This document shows positions 24,001 through 30,589 of a DNA stretch of 64,000 nt, piece by piece. The position numbers were made by a program, and so were the translations under genes. Under the pieces are notes generated by a model. It was given only the letters and a program-made list of their open reading frames with translations. It made no database searches and was not told the origin of the DNA. This stretch comes from Limnomonas spitsbergensis (lineage: Eukaryota; Chlorophyta; Chlorophyceae; Chlamydomonadales): positions 2,852,001 to 2,916,000 of the forward strand of contig JAYJMM010000103.1 in the NCBI GenBank assembly GCA_037349105.1. The letters are read 5' to 3'. Within the stretch, counting starts at the first letter, position 1, and each line of letters begins with the position of its first letter.

Positions 24001-26113
24001 GTGTTCAGGGTTTACGAGGATTGAGGACAAACACTTGTACCCTAAACCCTTACCTGGGACCATGGAGGTGCCACCATGCACGTGACTATGCAGTGAACAC
24101 CCATGCGCCATGCAACGCATGCTCACACACATGCAACATGAGCGTATGCAAACCTATAGTCCATACACAGACCCATGCGGTATGTTTATACACACGCCCT
24201 ACGTTCATACACGCACCCATGCGACCGTAGCCAGCTCGGCCTGGAAATCGTTCCTCAGTTTCCCCTTGATGCCGTCTGCATGGTTGGCCATTGCAGCAGC
24301 CCTTACCCAGTCCCTATGGGAGAGAGGGACAAGATGAGAACGTGCATACGAAAAGTGGCTTTCACTCAGTCCCTGACCGCGTGTGTGAGTATGTGCACGA
24401 AGAGTTTCCATTCCATGTCTGCCTGGTTGGCCACTGCAACGGCCTACATCCAGACCCTGTGAAAGGGGAGATATTGCTCAAAATCGAAGTTCCAAACACA
24501 AATCCATTTTTTTGCATGTTTGCGTGGGGGGCAGAAAAGAATTATGGACCCCATCCCCCCTAATTCTCCAAAACTCATCCGTTTGACATGGGAGTTGCAC
24601 CTTAGGACTTAGGGGAGGGTATCTCGGCTTCAAGAAGAAGAAAACAACATTTCTTGTAGGGCCTTGGCCCCCCCTCCCCCCTTCTAGTTTGACATGCGTT
24701 GACCAGGTACTTAACGTTGACCGTTGACCATGCATAGGGGGTCATTGGAAAGCCCTGGCCCTACCCTATGCAGTGAGATCTTCATAGTATGCAGTTTACT
24801 CGGGGCTGAGATGTTATTTGTGAACTAAGCTTTTGTGAAATCTACGAAATCCTCATTGTTTGGCTCTCTGTACCTCAGTCACCGTTGGGCCGAAAAACAT
24901 TTTAAGACCAAATATGTAAAGCTCTCGTCAAGCTCCATACTTTTCGAGGAGGGGGTGTTTTTACTTGTTTCTTGCCCCCACCTCGCGTTTGAGGTATGTT
25001 TTGAGAGGAGAGGATGCTGGTGCCACTGACCTTGCTGACCTAACAGCAACTGACCTTGATTGCAGCAGCAACAAGGCAGGGACGACCCTCCCCCAGAGCT
25101 TAGAACACAGACATCCATAAACGCTGTGTTGCTGATGCTTTGAGCCAGATCTCCCCCTCCCCACTAGAGTATGCTGATCATAGTCCCATCATTGCCCCAT
25201 CATGCCCACCATGCTCTAGAGTACGCTCTAGAGTAACATGGAAGGGATGACCCCCCCCCCACTCCTGTCGTGTCCGCTGATTACATGAGCAGAATCGCCC
25301 CCCCCATGCCCCCACCCACCTTCCAATGCACATATAACCAGGTCAGCCAAAGATCAGTCAAAAAGACATGGACCCCGTTCGTTCCCTGACTGTTGACGAT
25401 CCTTTCTACCTTGTGGTACAGTGATGGTGAGACCTTTATTTGGACCGATAGGGTCAAGCTTACACACACTGGGGTGCCACTCCTCAGCCCCATGCGCCAT
25501 GCGTGCATGGCAGAATGACACAGCCTGGTAGTTAGGGCGCATGAAGTATGCGACGAATGCCATGCAATGGTCGCATGGAATGGCAATAGGGTGGTGCATG
25601 TAAAGCATCATGGGCGAACAAACGGCAGGTGTCAAAAGAGCCAGAGCTGCTGCCATGTGCACTGACAGAGCAGAAAACCGGCCAGGATGGACTTGTGGCA
25701 GGTACCCCACAGGTCACTCCCACATCCGAGAGGCTACAACGTGCCTCCCTCATCATCACCACCACCCTCTCCGACAGCTGTTGGGGGCTGAGAAGGAGGT
25801 GGGAGGCTAGGCCACACTGCTGACGTGCACGTCTTTCGACTCACTTGTTGTGCATCGTGTCCAGTCGTGATTTGATCTGGTTCAGGTCGTTCTTCGCTGC
25901 CATGAGGGGCGGGTCGGACCATGCGTCCGTGCTCATGACTTGCCCAATGTCGGGAAAGGTGCAGCGGCTAGTGTCGATGTAAATGCACCTGTTGTTGAAC
26001 ATGTCCTCAGCCTTGCCCATCTCTGTGTCCATCATCTGCTGCCAGTGACGATCGTTGAAAGAAGCGGGGGGGCCCGAGCGCTCCTGCTGCCCGTGGCCAA
26101 CACCGTTGCTCAT
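1..26113 (-). CDS. CMTR2: CMTR2-like cap-specific mRNA 2'-O-methyltransferase, 21 exons, 3' end off window
   Basis: Predicted to methylate the ribose 2'-O of a cap-proximal mRNA nucleotide (cap2 in animals) with SAM. Proposed exons, all phase-compatible: 26113-25845, 24313-24217, 23899-23803, 23180-23065, 22481-22344, 21536-21462, 18273-18190, 15599-15480, 14425-14337, 13619-13532, 11611-11498, 8039-7911, 7225-7004, 6680-6588, 6350-6219, 4645-3770, 3109-2812, 2329-2268, 1799-1486, 505-277, 49-1. The donor at 6219 and the last exon are least certain. The order of landmarks ([51 protein letters not shown], then a second Rossmann-like block) follows animal CMTR2 and not CMTR1. About 3.7 kb of exon code for about 1,230 residues so far. 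The start Met is the first in frame and aligns with the animal N-terminus. Introns are packed with tandem repeats. The gene is divergent from the CMC1-like gene. Confidence 0.85.
66..240 (+). repeat. TG-rich microsatellite
   Basis: Interrupted (TG)n with GGAATGG and GGTGATATGG spacers, filling the intron between the last two visible CMTR2 exons. Confidence 0.8.
590..1115 (+). repeat. 37-43 bp minisatellite with CCCTAAACCC core, CMTR2 intron 19
   Basis: About 13 imperfect units of CCGCAAGCACCTGGGTTTGA plus TAGACATTGCCCTCAAC. CCCTAAACCC blocks resemble plant-type telomeric DNA. Confidence 0.8.
1290..1330 (-). repeat. Extra copy of the CMTR2 exon 19 donor junction in its own intron
   Basis: Minus strand TGTGAGAGGTGAGGAG against the true junction TGCGAGAG^GTGAGAAG at 1,486, with the 25 bases on the exon side also alike. 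Confidence 0.6.
2040..2200 (+). repeat. 46-47 bp tandem repeat, about 3.5 copies
   Basis: GAGGGCTGGAGCGTATGAGG unit repeated in CMTR2 intron 18. An 11-bp AGCAGGATCAG-type repeat at 1,807-1,880 lies in the same intron. Confidence 0.7.
2400..2560 (+). mobile_element. Possible SINE-like repeat copy
   Basis: GGGCGGCCACCACATGGCCT, ATGGGGACACAACCTTGAGA and GGCCTACAGTGGGCG resemble the 5' and middle parts of the family; the tail is degraded. Confidence 0.3.
2690..2820 (-). repeat. Donor-derived repeat beside CMTR2 exon 17
   Basis: Minus strand: the true junction GGCTGAAG^GTGAGGTTGAAA is followed by copies GGCTGAGGTTGGGAGG and GGCTGAGGCTGAGGCTGGGA, about every 30 bp. Confidence 0.55.
3540..3740 (+). 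repeat. G-rich tandem repeat in CMTR2 intron 16
   Basis: Three copies of GGGCAGGGCAATCAGCGGA within GGGTTGGG-type sequence, close to the exon 16 donor. A related AGGTGTGGAGG repeat lies at 3,310-3,440. Confidence 0.65.
3770..4645 (-). other. Large low-complexity exon of CMTR2 (exon 16) with a cluster of SUMO-consensus motifs
   Basis: This 876-base exon (292 codons, phase 0/0) starts [19 protein letters not shown], a short stretch that fits animal CMTR2. It then becomes a disordered acidic, Gly/Ser/Ala-rich region. It contains VKEE, VIKAE, VKIE, MKVE, FKAE and LKAE, all matching the SUMO consensus (hydrophobic-Lys-x-Glu). A Gly-Leu-Gly-Ser-Gly-Ala hexapeptide is repeated three times, encoded by an 18-bp tandem repeat near 4,365-4,420. 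A polyglycine run is near 4,270-4,300. A plausible role is a regulatory linker. Confidence 0.75.
4646..6218. other. CMTR2 intron 15, no gene seen
   Basis: Mixed AT-rich sequence without tandem arrays or recognised elements; short direct repeats of GTCACACTT...GAGTG type at 5,650-5,800. Confidence 0.5.
6588..7225 (-). other. G-patch domain inside the CMTR2-like protein (exons 13-14)
   Basis: Exon 13 (7225-7004) ends [20 protein letters not shown] plus Q, and exon 14 (6680-6588) continues [20 protein letters not shown]. Together these give the spaced glycines and the GxGLG core of a G-patch, which in other proteins binds and activates DEAH-box helicases. Before it lies an Ala/Gly/Ser-rich linker. 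Splice phases are 0/0. In animals the G-patch belongs to CMTR1 (N-terminal); here it lies between the two methyltransferase domains of a CMTR2-type protein. Confidence 0.85.
6665..6850 (-). repeat. Acceptor-derived copies upstream of CMTR2 exon 14
   Basis: True acceptor on the minus strand: GTTGCAG^GGTATGAGCTC. Two copies at about 6,735-6,775 and 6,815-6,850 read TTGCATGGTTTGAGCTT, with about 45 bp of homology each. Both copies have lost the AG. GGGTTCA repeats lie between. Confidence 0.7.
7560..7965 (-). repeat. Donor-derived repeats in CMTR2 intron 12
   Basis: Four or five units of about 80-90 bp contain the exon 12 end and donor. The exon (plus strand) CCCACCTGCGTTTGGCGCTC is echoed by CCCACTTGCACTTTGCCCTG and CCCTGTTGCACTTTGCGCTC, with decreasing similarity away from the exon. 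Confidence 0.7.
8150..8560 (+). repeat. CTGATTCTGC-type degenerate tandem repeat
   Basis: Repeated TTCTGATCATTCTGCTCTTC and GCTGATTCTGC blocks in CMTR2 intron 11. Confidence 0.7.
8690..8830 (+). repeat. 50-bp tandem repeat, about 3 copies
   Basis: CCGCACTCCCCGCTAAAGAC unit followed by AAAAATCAATCGG, in CMTR2 intron 11. Confidence 0.65.
8828..8965 (+). repeat. Degenerate interstitial telomere-like tract
   Basis: Many CCCTAAA and CCCTAA blocks with spacers, consistent with old plant-type (TTTAGGG) telomeric sequence or a CCCTAAA-rich minisatellite. Confidence 0.5.
8970..9160 (+). repeat. 40-bp tandem repeat, about 4 copies
   Basis: GGGGTGGGAGGGGCTGGTAC, CTATCAGAACGTCAGAATGG units. Confidence 0.75.
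9690..11370 (+). repeat. 74-75 bp minisatellite, about 22 copies, CMTR2 intron 11
   Basis: Unit GGTCCACTCTATCGCGCGTC, ATCACCCTCATCTGGGGGCT, GGAGGTCGCTGCTGCCTCCT, TGCCCCCCCTTCTA. The plus-strand unit carries a pyrimidine tract ending CTTCTAG. Frames stay open because the unit is near 75 bp, so the ORFs here are not genes. Confidence 0.9.
11930..12800 (+). repeat. 15-bp minisatellite grown from a duplicated CMTR2 exon 11 fragment, about 57 copies
   Basis: Array of GCATGCTTCATGGCG/T. Its left edge, GGCGGTCGGGCGCATGCTTC, copies exon 11 (GGCGGTCGAGCGCCTCCTTC at 11,581-11,600). Its right edge, TTCATGGCGACCCCCTGTGA, copies the exon 11 acceptor side. Long ORFs across it (MLHGACF) are artefacts. Confidence 0.85.
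13050..13165 (-). mobile_element. SINE-like repeat, diverged
   Basis: In reverse complement: GGTGGCCAAAGTAGC in the body and tail GGAGTGTAGCCGACATGTAG plus CTGA. Confidence 0.35.
13350..13480 (+). mobile_element. SINE-like repeat copy
   Basis: GCGGCGGCCACTGGTCCGAT, GATCAAACTTAGGCTGGCCT, ..., CGGCCGTAGGCCATGCTGTA and a tail CTGACGTGTAGCTTAAG. It aligns along its whole length with the copy at 62,563-62,683. Confidence 0.6.
13615..13745 (-). repeat. Acceptor-proximal duplication at CMTR2 exon 10
   Basis: About 70 bp including TGCAGAGAGA and AGCAACACTTCACACT occurs twice immediately upstream (minus-strand sense) of exon 10; the copy keeps a TGCAG-like element. Confidence 0.5.
13801..13950 (+). 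mobile_element. SINE-like repeat copy
   Basis: CCCGATCGGGACCAAACCTG in the body, and a tail TTGTAGCTGACATGTAGCTG. Same family, same orientation and only 320 bp from the previous copy. Confidence 0.55.
14163..14245 (-). mobile_element. SINE-like repeat, 3' part
   Basis: In reverse complement it ends GGCTGAGCTGTAGCTGAACT after a GC-rich body; truncated copy of the family. Confidence 0.4.
14430..14610 (+). repeat. GGGTTCAGGGTAAAG-type tandem repeat
   Basis: Degenerate 14-15 bp units beside the exon 9 acceptor of CMTR2. Confidence 0.65.
14880..15015 (+). mobile_element. 5'-truncated LINE 3' end inside CMTR2 intron 8
   Basis: Long TTCC/TTCT pyrimidine tract, then CACCCATGCGGCCGAGCCTT and GGCCCAGATGTGAGA, matching the LINE terminal block. 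Confidence 0.55.
15080..15360 (-). repeat. Two extra copies of the CMTR2 exon 8 donor junction
   Basis: True minus-strand junction: AGCGAGACCTACGTG^GTATG. The copy at about 15,320-15,350 reads AGCGAGACGTATTTGGTGCG, and a weaker one at about 15,085-15,110 reads CAGGAAACACGTGTGGTACG. A 30-bp block (TTGGATGTGTATCCATG) also recurs between them. Confidence 0.65.
15660..15775 (+). repeat. CAGTTTATTACAATG tandem repeat
   Basis: Six or so 15-19 bp units in CMTR2 intron 7, near the exon 8 acceptor. Confidence 0.75.
16424..16949 (+). CDS. Two phase-matched exons of an unidentified plus-strand gene nested in CMTR2 intron 7
   Basis: Exon A 16424-16519 ([20 protein letters not shown] ... MAQAHSST) has acceptor TGTAG and donor GTAAGG, phase 1. 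Exon B, 16781 to about 16949, follows a pyrimidine-rich acceptor in the right phase ([16 protein letters not shown] ... [20 protein letters not shown]). Not recognised; Ala/Pro/Ser-rich. It may be a small nested gene or coding exons carried by a transposon. A 60-bp motif (CCTCGGTGATTATCC ... CAGCATTATAAAC) occurs at 15,921-15,975 and again at 16,676-16,722 in its intron. Confidence 0.35.
18240..18595 (-). repeat. Acceptor-derived tandem repeat at CMTR2 exon 7, about 3.3 copies of 106-108 bp
   Basis: Each unit contains the exact acceptor junction CATGATCAG^GAAGAGATTT (minus strand) plus about 40 bp of upstream intron. The exon copy nearest 18,273 is the one that continues into coding sequence. 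Confidence 0.85.
18690..18990 (+). repeat. Diverged CAGGTGCGCACATGTCC units
   Basis: Four blocks (AGGTGCGCCCATATCATTTG, CAGGTGCACACAAGCC, and CAGGTGCGCACATGTCC twice) are related to the exon 6 donor-derived array to the right. Confidence 0.5.
19104..21480 (-). repeat. 61-bp minisatellite grown from the CMTR2 exon 6 donor junction, about 38 copies
   Basis: On the minus strand the true junction is AACAGACAG^GTGCGCAGCTG (21,452-21,471). The units read AACATACAGGTGCACAGCTG followed by GTGGGGGACTAAGATACC and TTAAACCTAAACCCTATG. Units nearest the exon are closest to it. Variants (CTTAGT/CTCAGT, AGGGTT/ATGGTT) cluster in runs, as expected from unequal exchange. Confidence 0.9.
21680..21814 (+). CDS. 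Possible terminal exon of an unidentified plus-strand transcript in CMTR2 intron 5
   Basis: After the acceptor CTCCCACAG an open frame runs 44 codons to a stop ([20 protein letters not shown] ... [11 protein letters not shown]). Composition looks coding and non-repetitive, but no partner exon or family was found. Chance ORF not excluded. Confidence 0.25.
   Translation, partial: GKVLLLSSRVPDIGSKMEYEGRSLDNVYAEATINAYRRDEFKPG
21885..22230 (-). repeat. Donor-derived repeat of about 100 bp in CMTR2 intron 5, 4 copies
   Basis: True minus-strand junction: GCAGCTGCGCAGATG^GTGGG at 22,344. Copies include GCAGCTGCACGATTAGTGGG, with homology continuing into the exon side (CTCGATGTTG / CTCAATGTTG on the plus strand). 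Confidence 0.75.
22680..22955 (+). repeat. Three diverged units of 85-100 bp
   Basis: GATCATGGCAAACTGGCCGT, then CCGCAAGCAAGGGCGCTCGC and AATTCAAATTCGATCATGG, repeated in CMTR2 intron 4. No clear tie to an exon edge. Confidence 0.55.
23480..23605 (-). mobile_element. SINE-like repeat copy, diverged
   Basis: In reverse complement: GGCCGCCATGTGACCACTGC, CAATTGGGACCAACCTTGTC, CAGCCTACAGCCCTACACAG. The 5' and middle parts match the family; the tail is weak. Confidence 0.4.
23635..23803 (-). repeat. Two donor-derived copies beside CMTR2 exon 3
   Basis: True minus-strand junction: TTCACGG^GTGAGATTCCCC. Copies: CATTCACGGGTGAGATGCCC and ATTTACGTGTGAGATACCCC, spaced about 75 bp. Confidence 0.75.
24080..24220 (-). 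repeat. Donor-derived copies beside CMTR2 exon 2
   Basis: Plus-strand view: true junction CACGCACCCATGCGACCGTA; copies CACAGACCCATGCGGTATGT and GAACACCCATGCGCCATGC. Confidence 0.5.
24390..24465 (-). repeat. Degenerate duplicate of CMTR2 exon 2 and its acceptor in the upstream intron
   Basis: Plus-strand view: exon CTGCATGGTTGGCCATTGCA; copy CTGCCTGGTTGGCCACTGCA, with alignable flanks. The copy has a stop in the exon frame. Confidence 0.65.
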
Positions 26114-26488
26114 GTGTTGCTGCTGTATCAGTTCATGCTGGTTGTAAATTTATCTTGGGGGAAAGCGTGCACAGTTCGGTTTTTTCCGGGAGCTGATGTG
26201 TTGGAGTTGGGGGGAAAAGGCCGTTGTATAGCTTCCACGCTGGCTTCCACACCGCTGGCTTCCACACTCGGAGAAAAAACTTTTTGGAGTGTGGGGCTAG
26301 GGTCGACATGACAAGCGCGTGTGGATGGCAGACAAAGACACAATTTAGCAACCTTACTGGACACTAGAAACGACACGAGAGAGGCCGGTATCGACAATCG
26401 CAGGGGTAGACGCCGAAGGCAGAGAAAGAAAGCGAGAGAGGGACACGATTCGCTGAAACATCCCGTACCCAGCTCTGAACTTTACGTC
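26114..26488. promoter_or_regulatory. Putative bidirectional promoter, CMTR2-like / CMC1-like
   Basis: The 375 bp between two divergent start codons must hold both 5' UTRs and promoters. It contains three imperfect tandem copies of GCTGGCTTCCACAC near 26,235-26,275. No clear TATA box was recognised. Inferred from gene orientation only. Confidence 0.45.
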
Positions 26489-29103
26489 ATGTCGTCGGAA
26501 GCAGATCCCAGCGATGCCTCCACCTATAAGATCAGCCGACAAGCGTCTAACAAGATCACGTACAAGATCACACTCATCGCTGAAGAGCGCTGCAAGGAGT
26601 CCATCCGCGTTTACAACGAGTGTGCCAAGGGGCGCAACTTCTCCATGCTGTGGAACTGCAAGAATATGTACACCAAGTCGCAAGACTGTGTGCACCAGTT
26701 GTGAGTGGCATCAAGGGCCTACACGTCCAGGCATGGGGGATCGGAGTAAGGGATGCACAGGCATTGAAATGGAAATGTACCGACATGGGGCATATGCATG
26801 GGACGAGGGAATAGGGAATGGAGCTGGTGTCGAAGTACTTGGGTTTCTGTTGTGCCACTTGCTACATCTGGTGCCAGGTGTCGCAAGTGGCACAAAGGAA
26901 GCCTTAGTACCGTTAACCCCGCCTTGGCTTTAGCCGCACCACCCAAACCACCACCCAAACCCTGGAAAACTCCGTGTACGACGGGCAAAGGCTTTCTGGA
27001 TGACAGTCACATGTACTGCACCGGCTGGGAGGTGGCTGGCTGTCCTGCAGGTACATGTGAGGTACTCTAACAATGCATGCCCGCGGCCGGTGCTCCATTC
27101 TTCATGGCTCATCTACAAATCATCTACTGTTCAGCTACAGTTCAGCTGCCTCCTGGCCTCCAGCTGGGGCTCTATGCCCGGGCCTGCGTCTGTATGCCGG
27201 TCAAGGTTTGAACCCAATCGGCTCTTAAAGCTACCGCGTGGTGGCTGCTCAACGTGAAGCACTAACTGCGGCTGTGGCTCTGGGATTGAGGGGCAGACAA
27301 GAGAGGGGCTGGCTGGCTGGCTGGTGGAGCCCATGTCTACATTCGCCCCAGACCTCAGATAGGCCCAATGCTTTGCAGTGACAGGGTGATCCATTGACAT
27401 GCGTGGGGATGGCATGTGTGGCTATGGCATGTGTTAGCATGGCATGTGTTAGCATGGCATGTGTGGGCATGGCATGTGTGGCCATGGCATGTGTGGCCAT
27501 GATATGTGTGGCCATGGCATGTGTTAGGATGGCATGTGTTGACATGGCAATGTGTGGCCATGGCATGTGTCAGCATGGCATGTGTGGCTATGGCATGTGG
27601 GACACAGCATTTGTCAGCATGGCATGTGTTGACATGACATGGGTGGGCATGGCATGTGGGGCCATGGCATGTGGGGCCATGGCATGTGTGGGCCTGCTCG
27701 CTTCCACAGTCTGAAACTCAATGACACTGAGCTCAGCTGGGGCTAAAATCCTGGTGAGTAAGATGATCTTCCGCTAGGCCATAAAGCGATAAGACTTTCT
27801 TCCCTAAAAGAGCATGGACGGGAAGCGGTAATGTACGTGACAGCAAAGGTCCTGCACATGACAGCAAGGATCCTCACCATGAATTAAGGAAACAAATAAA
27901 CACCCTGGGGCAAGCATAAAGGAGGCTACTGTAGCGTCCCTGGATGCTACTGAGTCTATATGATGGACAGAGTATCGTATCTTCAGGATATGTTTAGGAG
28001 ACACTGACATTACTGAGCGAGGCAGGGCTCTTGCACTACGACACTCTAATCCATATTTTACGGTAGACAGGGCGATGCAGCTACCCTGGTCCCTTGTCCT
28101 GACCATGCTTGTTGCAACAAGGGGTGCTGCAGTGTCCCGTTGCTGCGGGAGCGCGAAGAGGGGGTGTACAGGGAGAGGCTCGGGGCACTGGTGCGTAGAA
28201 GGATGGTTCACTTCCAGGTCATCCACATCACGGTGAACGGCCAGGGGGGCCTGGTGCAGCGCACCCTTCCTCTTGGTTGAACGCGGCCGAGACTTTTTGA
28301 TCAGGGCCCCAAGGTGCAACGTCATGGATCCCTCCTCTTGGTTCAACGTGCCAGTCATTTCACTGGAACGGTACCCGACCTCTTCAGCCAGCCAGTCATG
28401 AAAACCTCTTGTGTACTCAACCTGCCCTGCGCCAAGTATTGACCCCCCCAAGCGTATCACGTCTTTAAAGACGTGAAGCGTGCAATTAGTTTTCCCCGCT
28501 TTTCGCGTCTTTAAAGAGTTGGAGGGGTCCCCAAAGAAGCGGAGCCCCCAAAGAAGCGGAGCCCCCAAAGGAACTAATTGGAACAGTATTGTTTGTTATG
28601 TTAGTGTGCATCAGGCCAAATGGATTGCCCGTATGCCAATGGAAGGCCACCACTGGACCGATGGGGATTGGGGCCTTCACCTCATTGTTCCTGGACTGGT
28701 CCTGCTTTGGGCCCGCGGTGACTTCCAAGCAGCCCCCTATGGTGGTCTGGTGCGCATTAAAAGCAGCAATGGCTCGGGACCCCCTAGCTGCACCAGAGGG
28801 TGTCTGGTTGTTTATGGGGTTGGTTCAGGGTTACCTTGCATCCATAGGAGCGCTCTTGGCATCCTTTCTGGCATCCTGTTTGTGCCCTCCGTCACTCCTT
28901 GGTGACATTCAGCTTGCATTCGGCTTGGTCAACCTGGGCCTGACTCTCCCCTCTACTGCCCTCCTTCCCCCTCCTGTGGCCACAGCTTGAACGATGGCGC
29001 TGTCGACATGGTCACGCGCCGGTGGGTGGACGCTGGCAAGCCGACCAAGCCGGACTGGAATGAGCTGCTAGCGGGAATTGGGCCCCAGGAGGCGCAGAGA
29101 TAG
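26489..29103 (+). CDS. CMC1: CMC1-like twin CX9C mitochondrial cytochrome oxidase assembly factor
   Basis: Small protein of 109 residues, probably imported into the intermembrane space by the Mia40 pathway and helping cytochrome c oxidase assembly. Exon 1 is 26489-26700 and exon 2 is 28986-29103, with donor GTGAGT, a pyrimidine-rich acceptor and phase 2 matching. Exon 1 holds both CX9C pairs: CKESIRVYNEC and CKNMYTKSQDC. Exon 2 completes the tail (FLNDGAV, then RRWVDAGKPTKPDW), which fits the CMC1 end. Unspliced reading would stop one codon after the second pair. The 2.3 kb intron carries SINE-like copies, a 15-bp repeat and a long antisense ORF. A TGTAA signal lies about 300 bases past the stop. 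Confidence 0.8.
27105..27250 (-). mobile_element. SINE-like repeat copy with a B-box-like motif
   Basis: In reverse complement: CAGCCACCACGCGGTAGC, GATTGGGTTCAAACCTTGAC, then tail CTGAACTGTAGCTGAACAGT continuing AGATGATTTGTAGATGA (four tail units). GGTTCAAACC matches the tRNA B-box consensus GGTTCRANNCC. Confidence 0.6.
27400..27690 (+). repeat. 15-bp minisatellite GCATGTGTGGCCATG in the CMC1 intron
   Basis: About 19 units with TTAGCAT/GGCCATG variants. Confidence 0.85.
28260..28330 (+). mobile_element. Diverged LINE 3' end in the CMC1 intron
   Basis: ACGCGGCCGAGACTTTTTGA, then CAGGGCCCCAAGGTGCAACG: recognisable but diverged terminal block. Confidence 0.4.
28640..28740 (+). mobile_element. 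SINE-like repeat, 5' part
   Basis: GAAGGCCACCACTGGACCGA followed by TGGGGATTGGGGCC matches the 5' end of the family; no tail is visible. It lies in the CMC1 intron. Confidence 0.4.
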
Positions 29104-30454
29104 CGCACTCAGAGCTGCTCCATCGCGATCAGGAGGAACGGGCAGAGCGGAGTACTCGTGAGGAGAGGGAGTGCTCGGGAGGAGCGGGCAGAGCGTTGCA
29201 CTCGGATGGAGCGAGATATTCTGGAGGAGCAGGCAGTGTGGATTACTCTGTACTCGGGAGTACTCGCGAGGAGCTGGCTGAAGGGGGCAGTACAGGGCTG
29301 TGTCAACATCCTCTGAGGCATTGGTTGAGCATGTCATGTGGCGCTGGCCAGCGCCGCATGGGTGAACCACCGCATGCACTCCCATGCATCTTATGCTTAT
29401 GTAAAACCCCAAGTGTGTGCATGGGTCAATAACCGTATGCGCTCTCATGCATTTCATGCTTGCCTTATGCCCCCGAGTGTGCTGGGGGGGTGTTTCAGCG
29501 CACTGATTGGGATGCTCCCAGGTTTGTCTCAGGCACCTTCCGAGCTGTGTTAGCGTGTCCTTGTACATTACGTATGGATGGGTATGCTGGGGACTCAAAA
29601 AGGGTTTGGAACGTGCCCAGCAGCGGCGGATTCTATGGGCACCATGCGAAACTGTTTCTGCATTTCTTAGCCAGGTGGCAGTGCAGTGCTGGGCTTGACT
29701 CGCCTGAGCAAGTGGATGAGAGGGGTAGAGTAGAGGCCTTGTGTCTAAGGTCGGGTTTTAGGACTGAAGCTTCTGCTGGAAAGAGTTGGATGGCCTTCCG
29801 TATTGGTAAACTGCTTTGGTAGATCGTTCTGTCCTTCAAAAATGGTTTCCAATAATCCATTTAAGATAACTCCACTGCTATTTATAAACCTGCTCGTTAT
29901 CTATTAACCATACTGATTGGAGAGTGGGCTTATTAGTCGAATGGGTATTTAAGGCTAGCTGATCTCTCAAGTCTCTTTAAGCATGCAGGGTGTCAGCCCG
30001 ATGGCCTTGCCGTTCTGATTAAAATAAGTCCATACATTTTGTGTATCGCTGAAGCGCTACCATCATGCCCCAGGTTCTCTCTTGGCGTTGACAAGTGTTC
30101 ATTCAAGTGCGCTCAACTTTCATGTCAGCTATGTCCTGGCGTGCGTCTGAGCGGTGTTGGTGAAGCGTACCCTGTCATTTGAACCTGCTGCTTTAGGCCG
30201 GCCACTGTTTGGTACTTCGGTGCCAATTAGCCTGGTGACGGTAGCCATAGAAAGGTGGCCTGGAGCGCACTACAACTGGCCATCATATCGTGTTACTTTG
30301 TGTCTCTCACTGGAGGGGGAACTGGTCTCAGAGGCTGACTTGAAAGCTCCACCTGGCCCAAGTAGTCATGTGCAGATGAGGCCTTCCCAAGGGGCAGGCA
30401 CGCTTACACGTATTAAAATTTGAGATGGGTCAATGACATTACCGTACACATCTG
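29104..30454. other. Gap between CMC1 and LINE debris, no gene recognised
   Basis: Holds the CMC1 3' UTR, a GGAGGAGCGGGCAGAG-type degenerate repeat at 29,100-29,280 and short frames without splice support. Confidence 0.4.
29400..29404 (+). terminator. Candidate TGTAA polyadenylation signal for the CMC1-like gene
   Basis: TGTAA is the usual chlorophyte poly(A) signal; here it lies 297 bases past the stop codon. Short motif, so chance occurrence is possible. Confidence 0.35.
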
Positions 30455-30560
30455 GGCCATGCACATTAAGGCTCGGCCGCGTGGGCGCCCAACTGTTCAG
30501 AATGGAGAAAAAGAAGAAACTAAAAGGAGGACGGAGCAAAAAGGTTCAAGAAGAGAGGCC
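30455..30560 (-). mobile_element. 5'-truncated LINE 3' end
   Basis: In reverse complement: pyrimidine-rich tract, TGAACAGTTGGGCGCCCACG, GCGGCCGAGCCTT, then GGCCCAGATGTGTA. Same terminal block as at 31,430-31,615 and 39,280-39,405. Confidence 0.6.
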
Positions 30561-30589
30561 GGGAAGGCAGACAAGTTGAGATGATCCAG

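Larger units (their letters stand above)
15480..24313 (-). other. Catalytic RrmJ/FtsJ-type methyltransferase domain of CMTR2 (exons 2-8)
   Basis: Exon 4 holds the SAM-binding motif [10 protein letters not shown] followed by NHYVRTHRP and SLNPYYE. Exon 5 holds [12 protein letters not shown] and WGADDTGDL. Exon 6 ends [17 protein letters not shown], whose Asp (ADG) is the expected catalytic Asp. Exon 7 runs EEICAGLH to VGGHFMWK, giving the second catalytic Lys. Exon 8 ends PANSETYV, giving the catalytic Glu. So D, K and E of the family's K-D-K-E tetrad are visible; I did not assign the first Lys. The intact motifs suggest an active enzyme (family knowledge plus inference). Confidence 0.85.

Noticed and set aside
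25354..25710. Minus-strand 118-codon ORF ([18 protein letters not shown] ...) first taken as a CMTR2 exon
   Set aside because: Exon 1 (ending at 25,845, phase 2) joins exon 2 (24,313) directly in phase and matches the continuous animal protein; this ORF fits neither phase nor alignment. Probably intronic repeat.
27804..28568. Minus-strand 254-codon ORF in the CMC1 intron
   Set aside because: It runs antisense across a SINE-like copy and a LINE 3' end, has low-complexity stretches and no recognisable protein.
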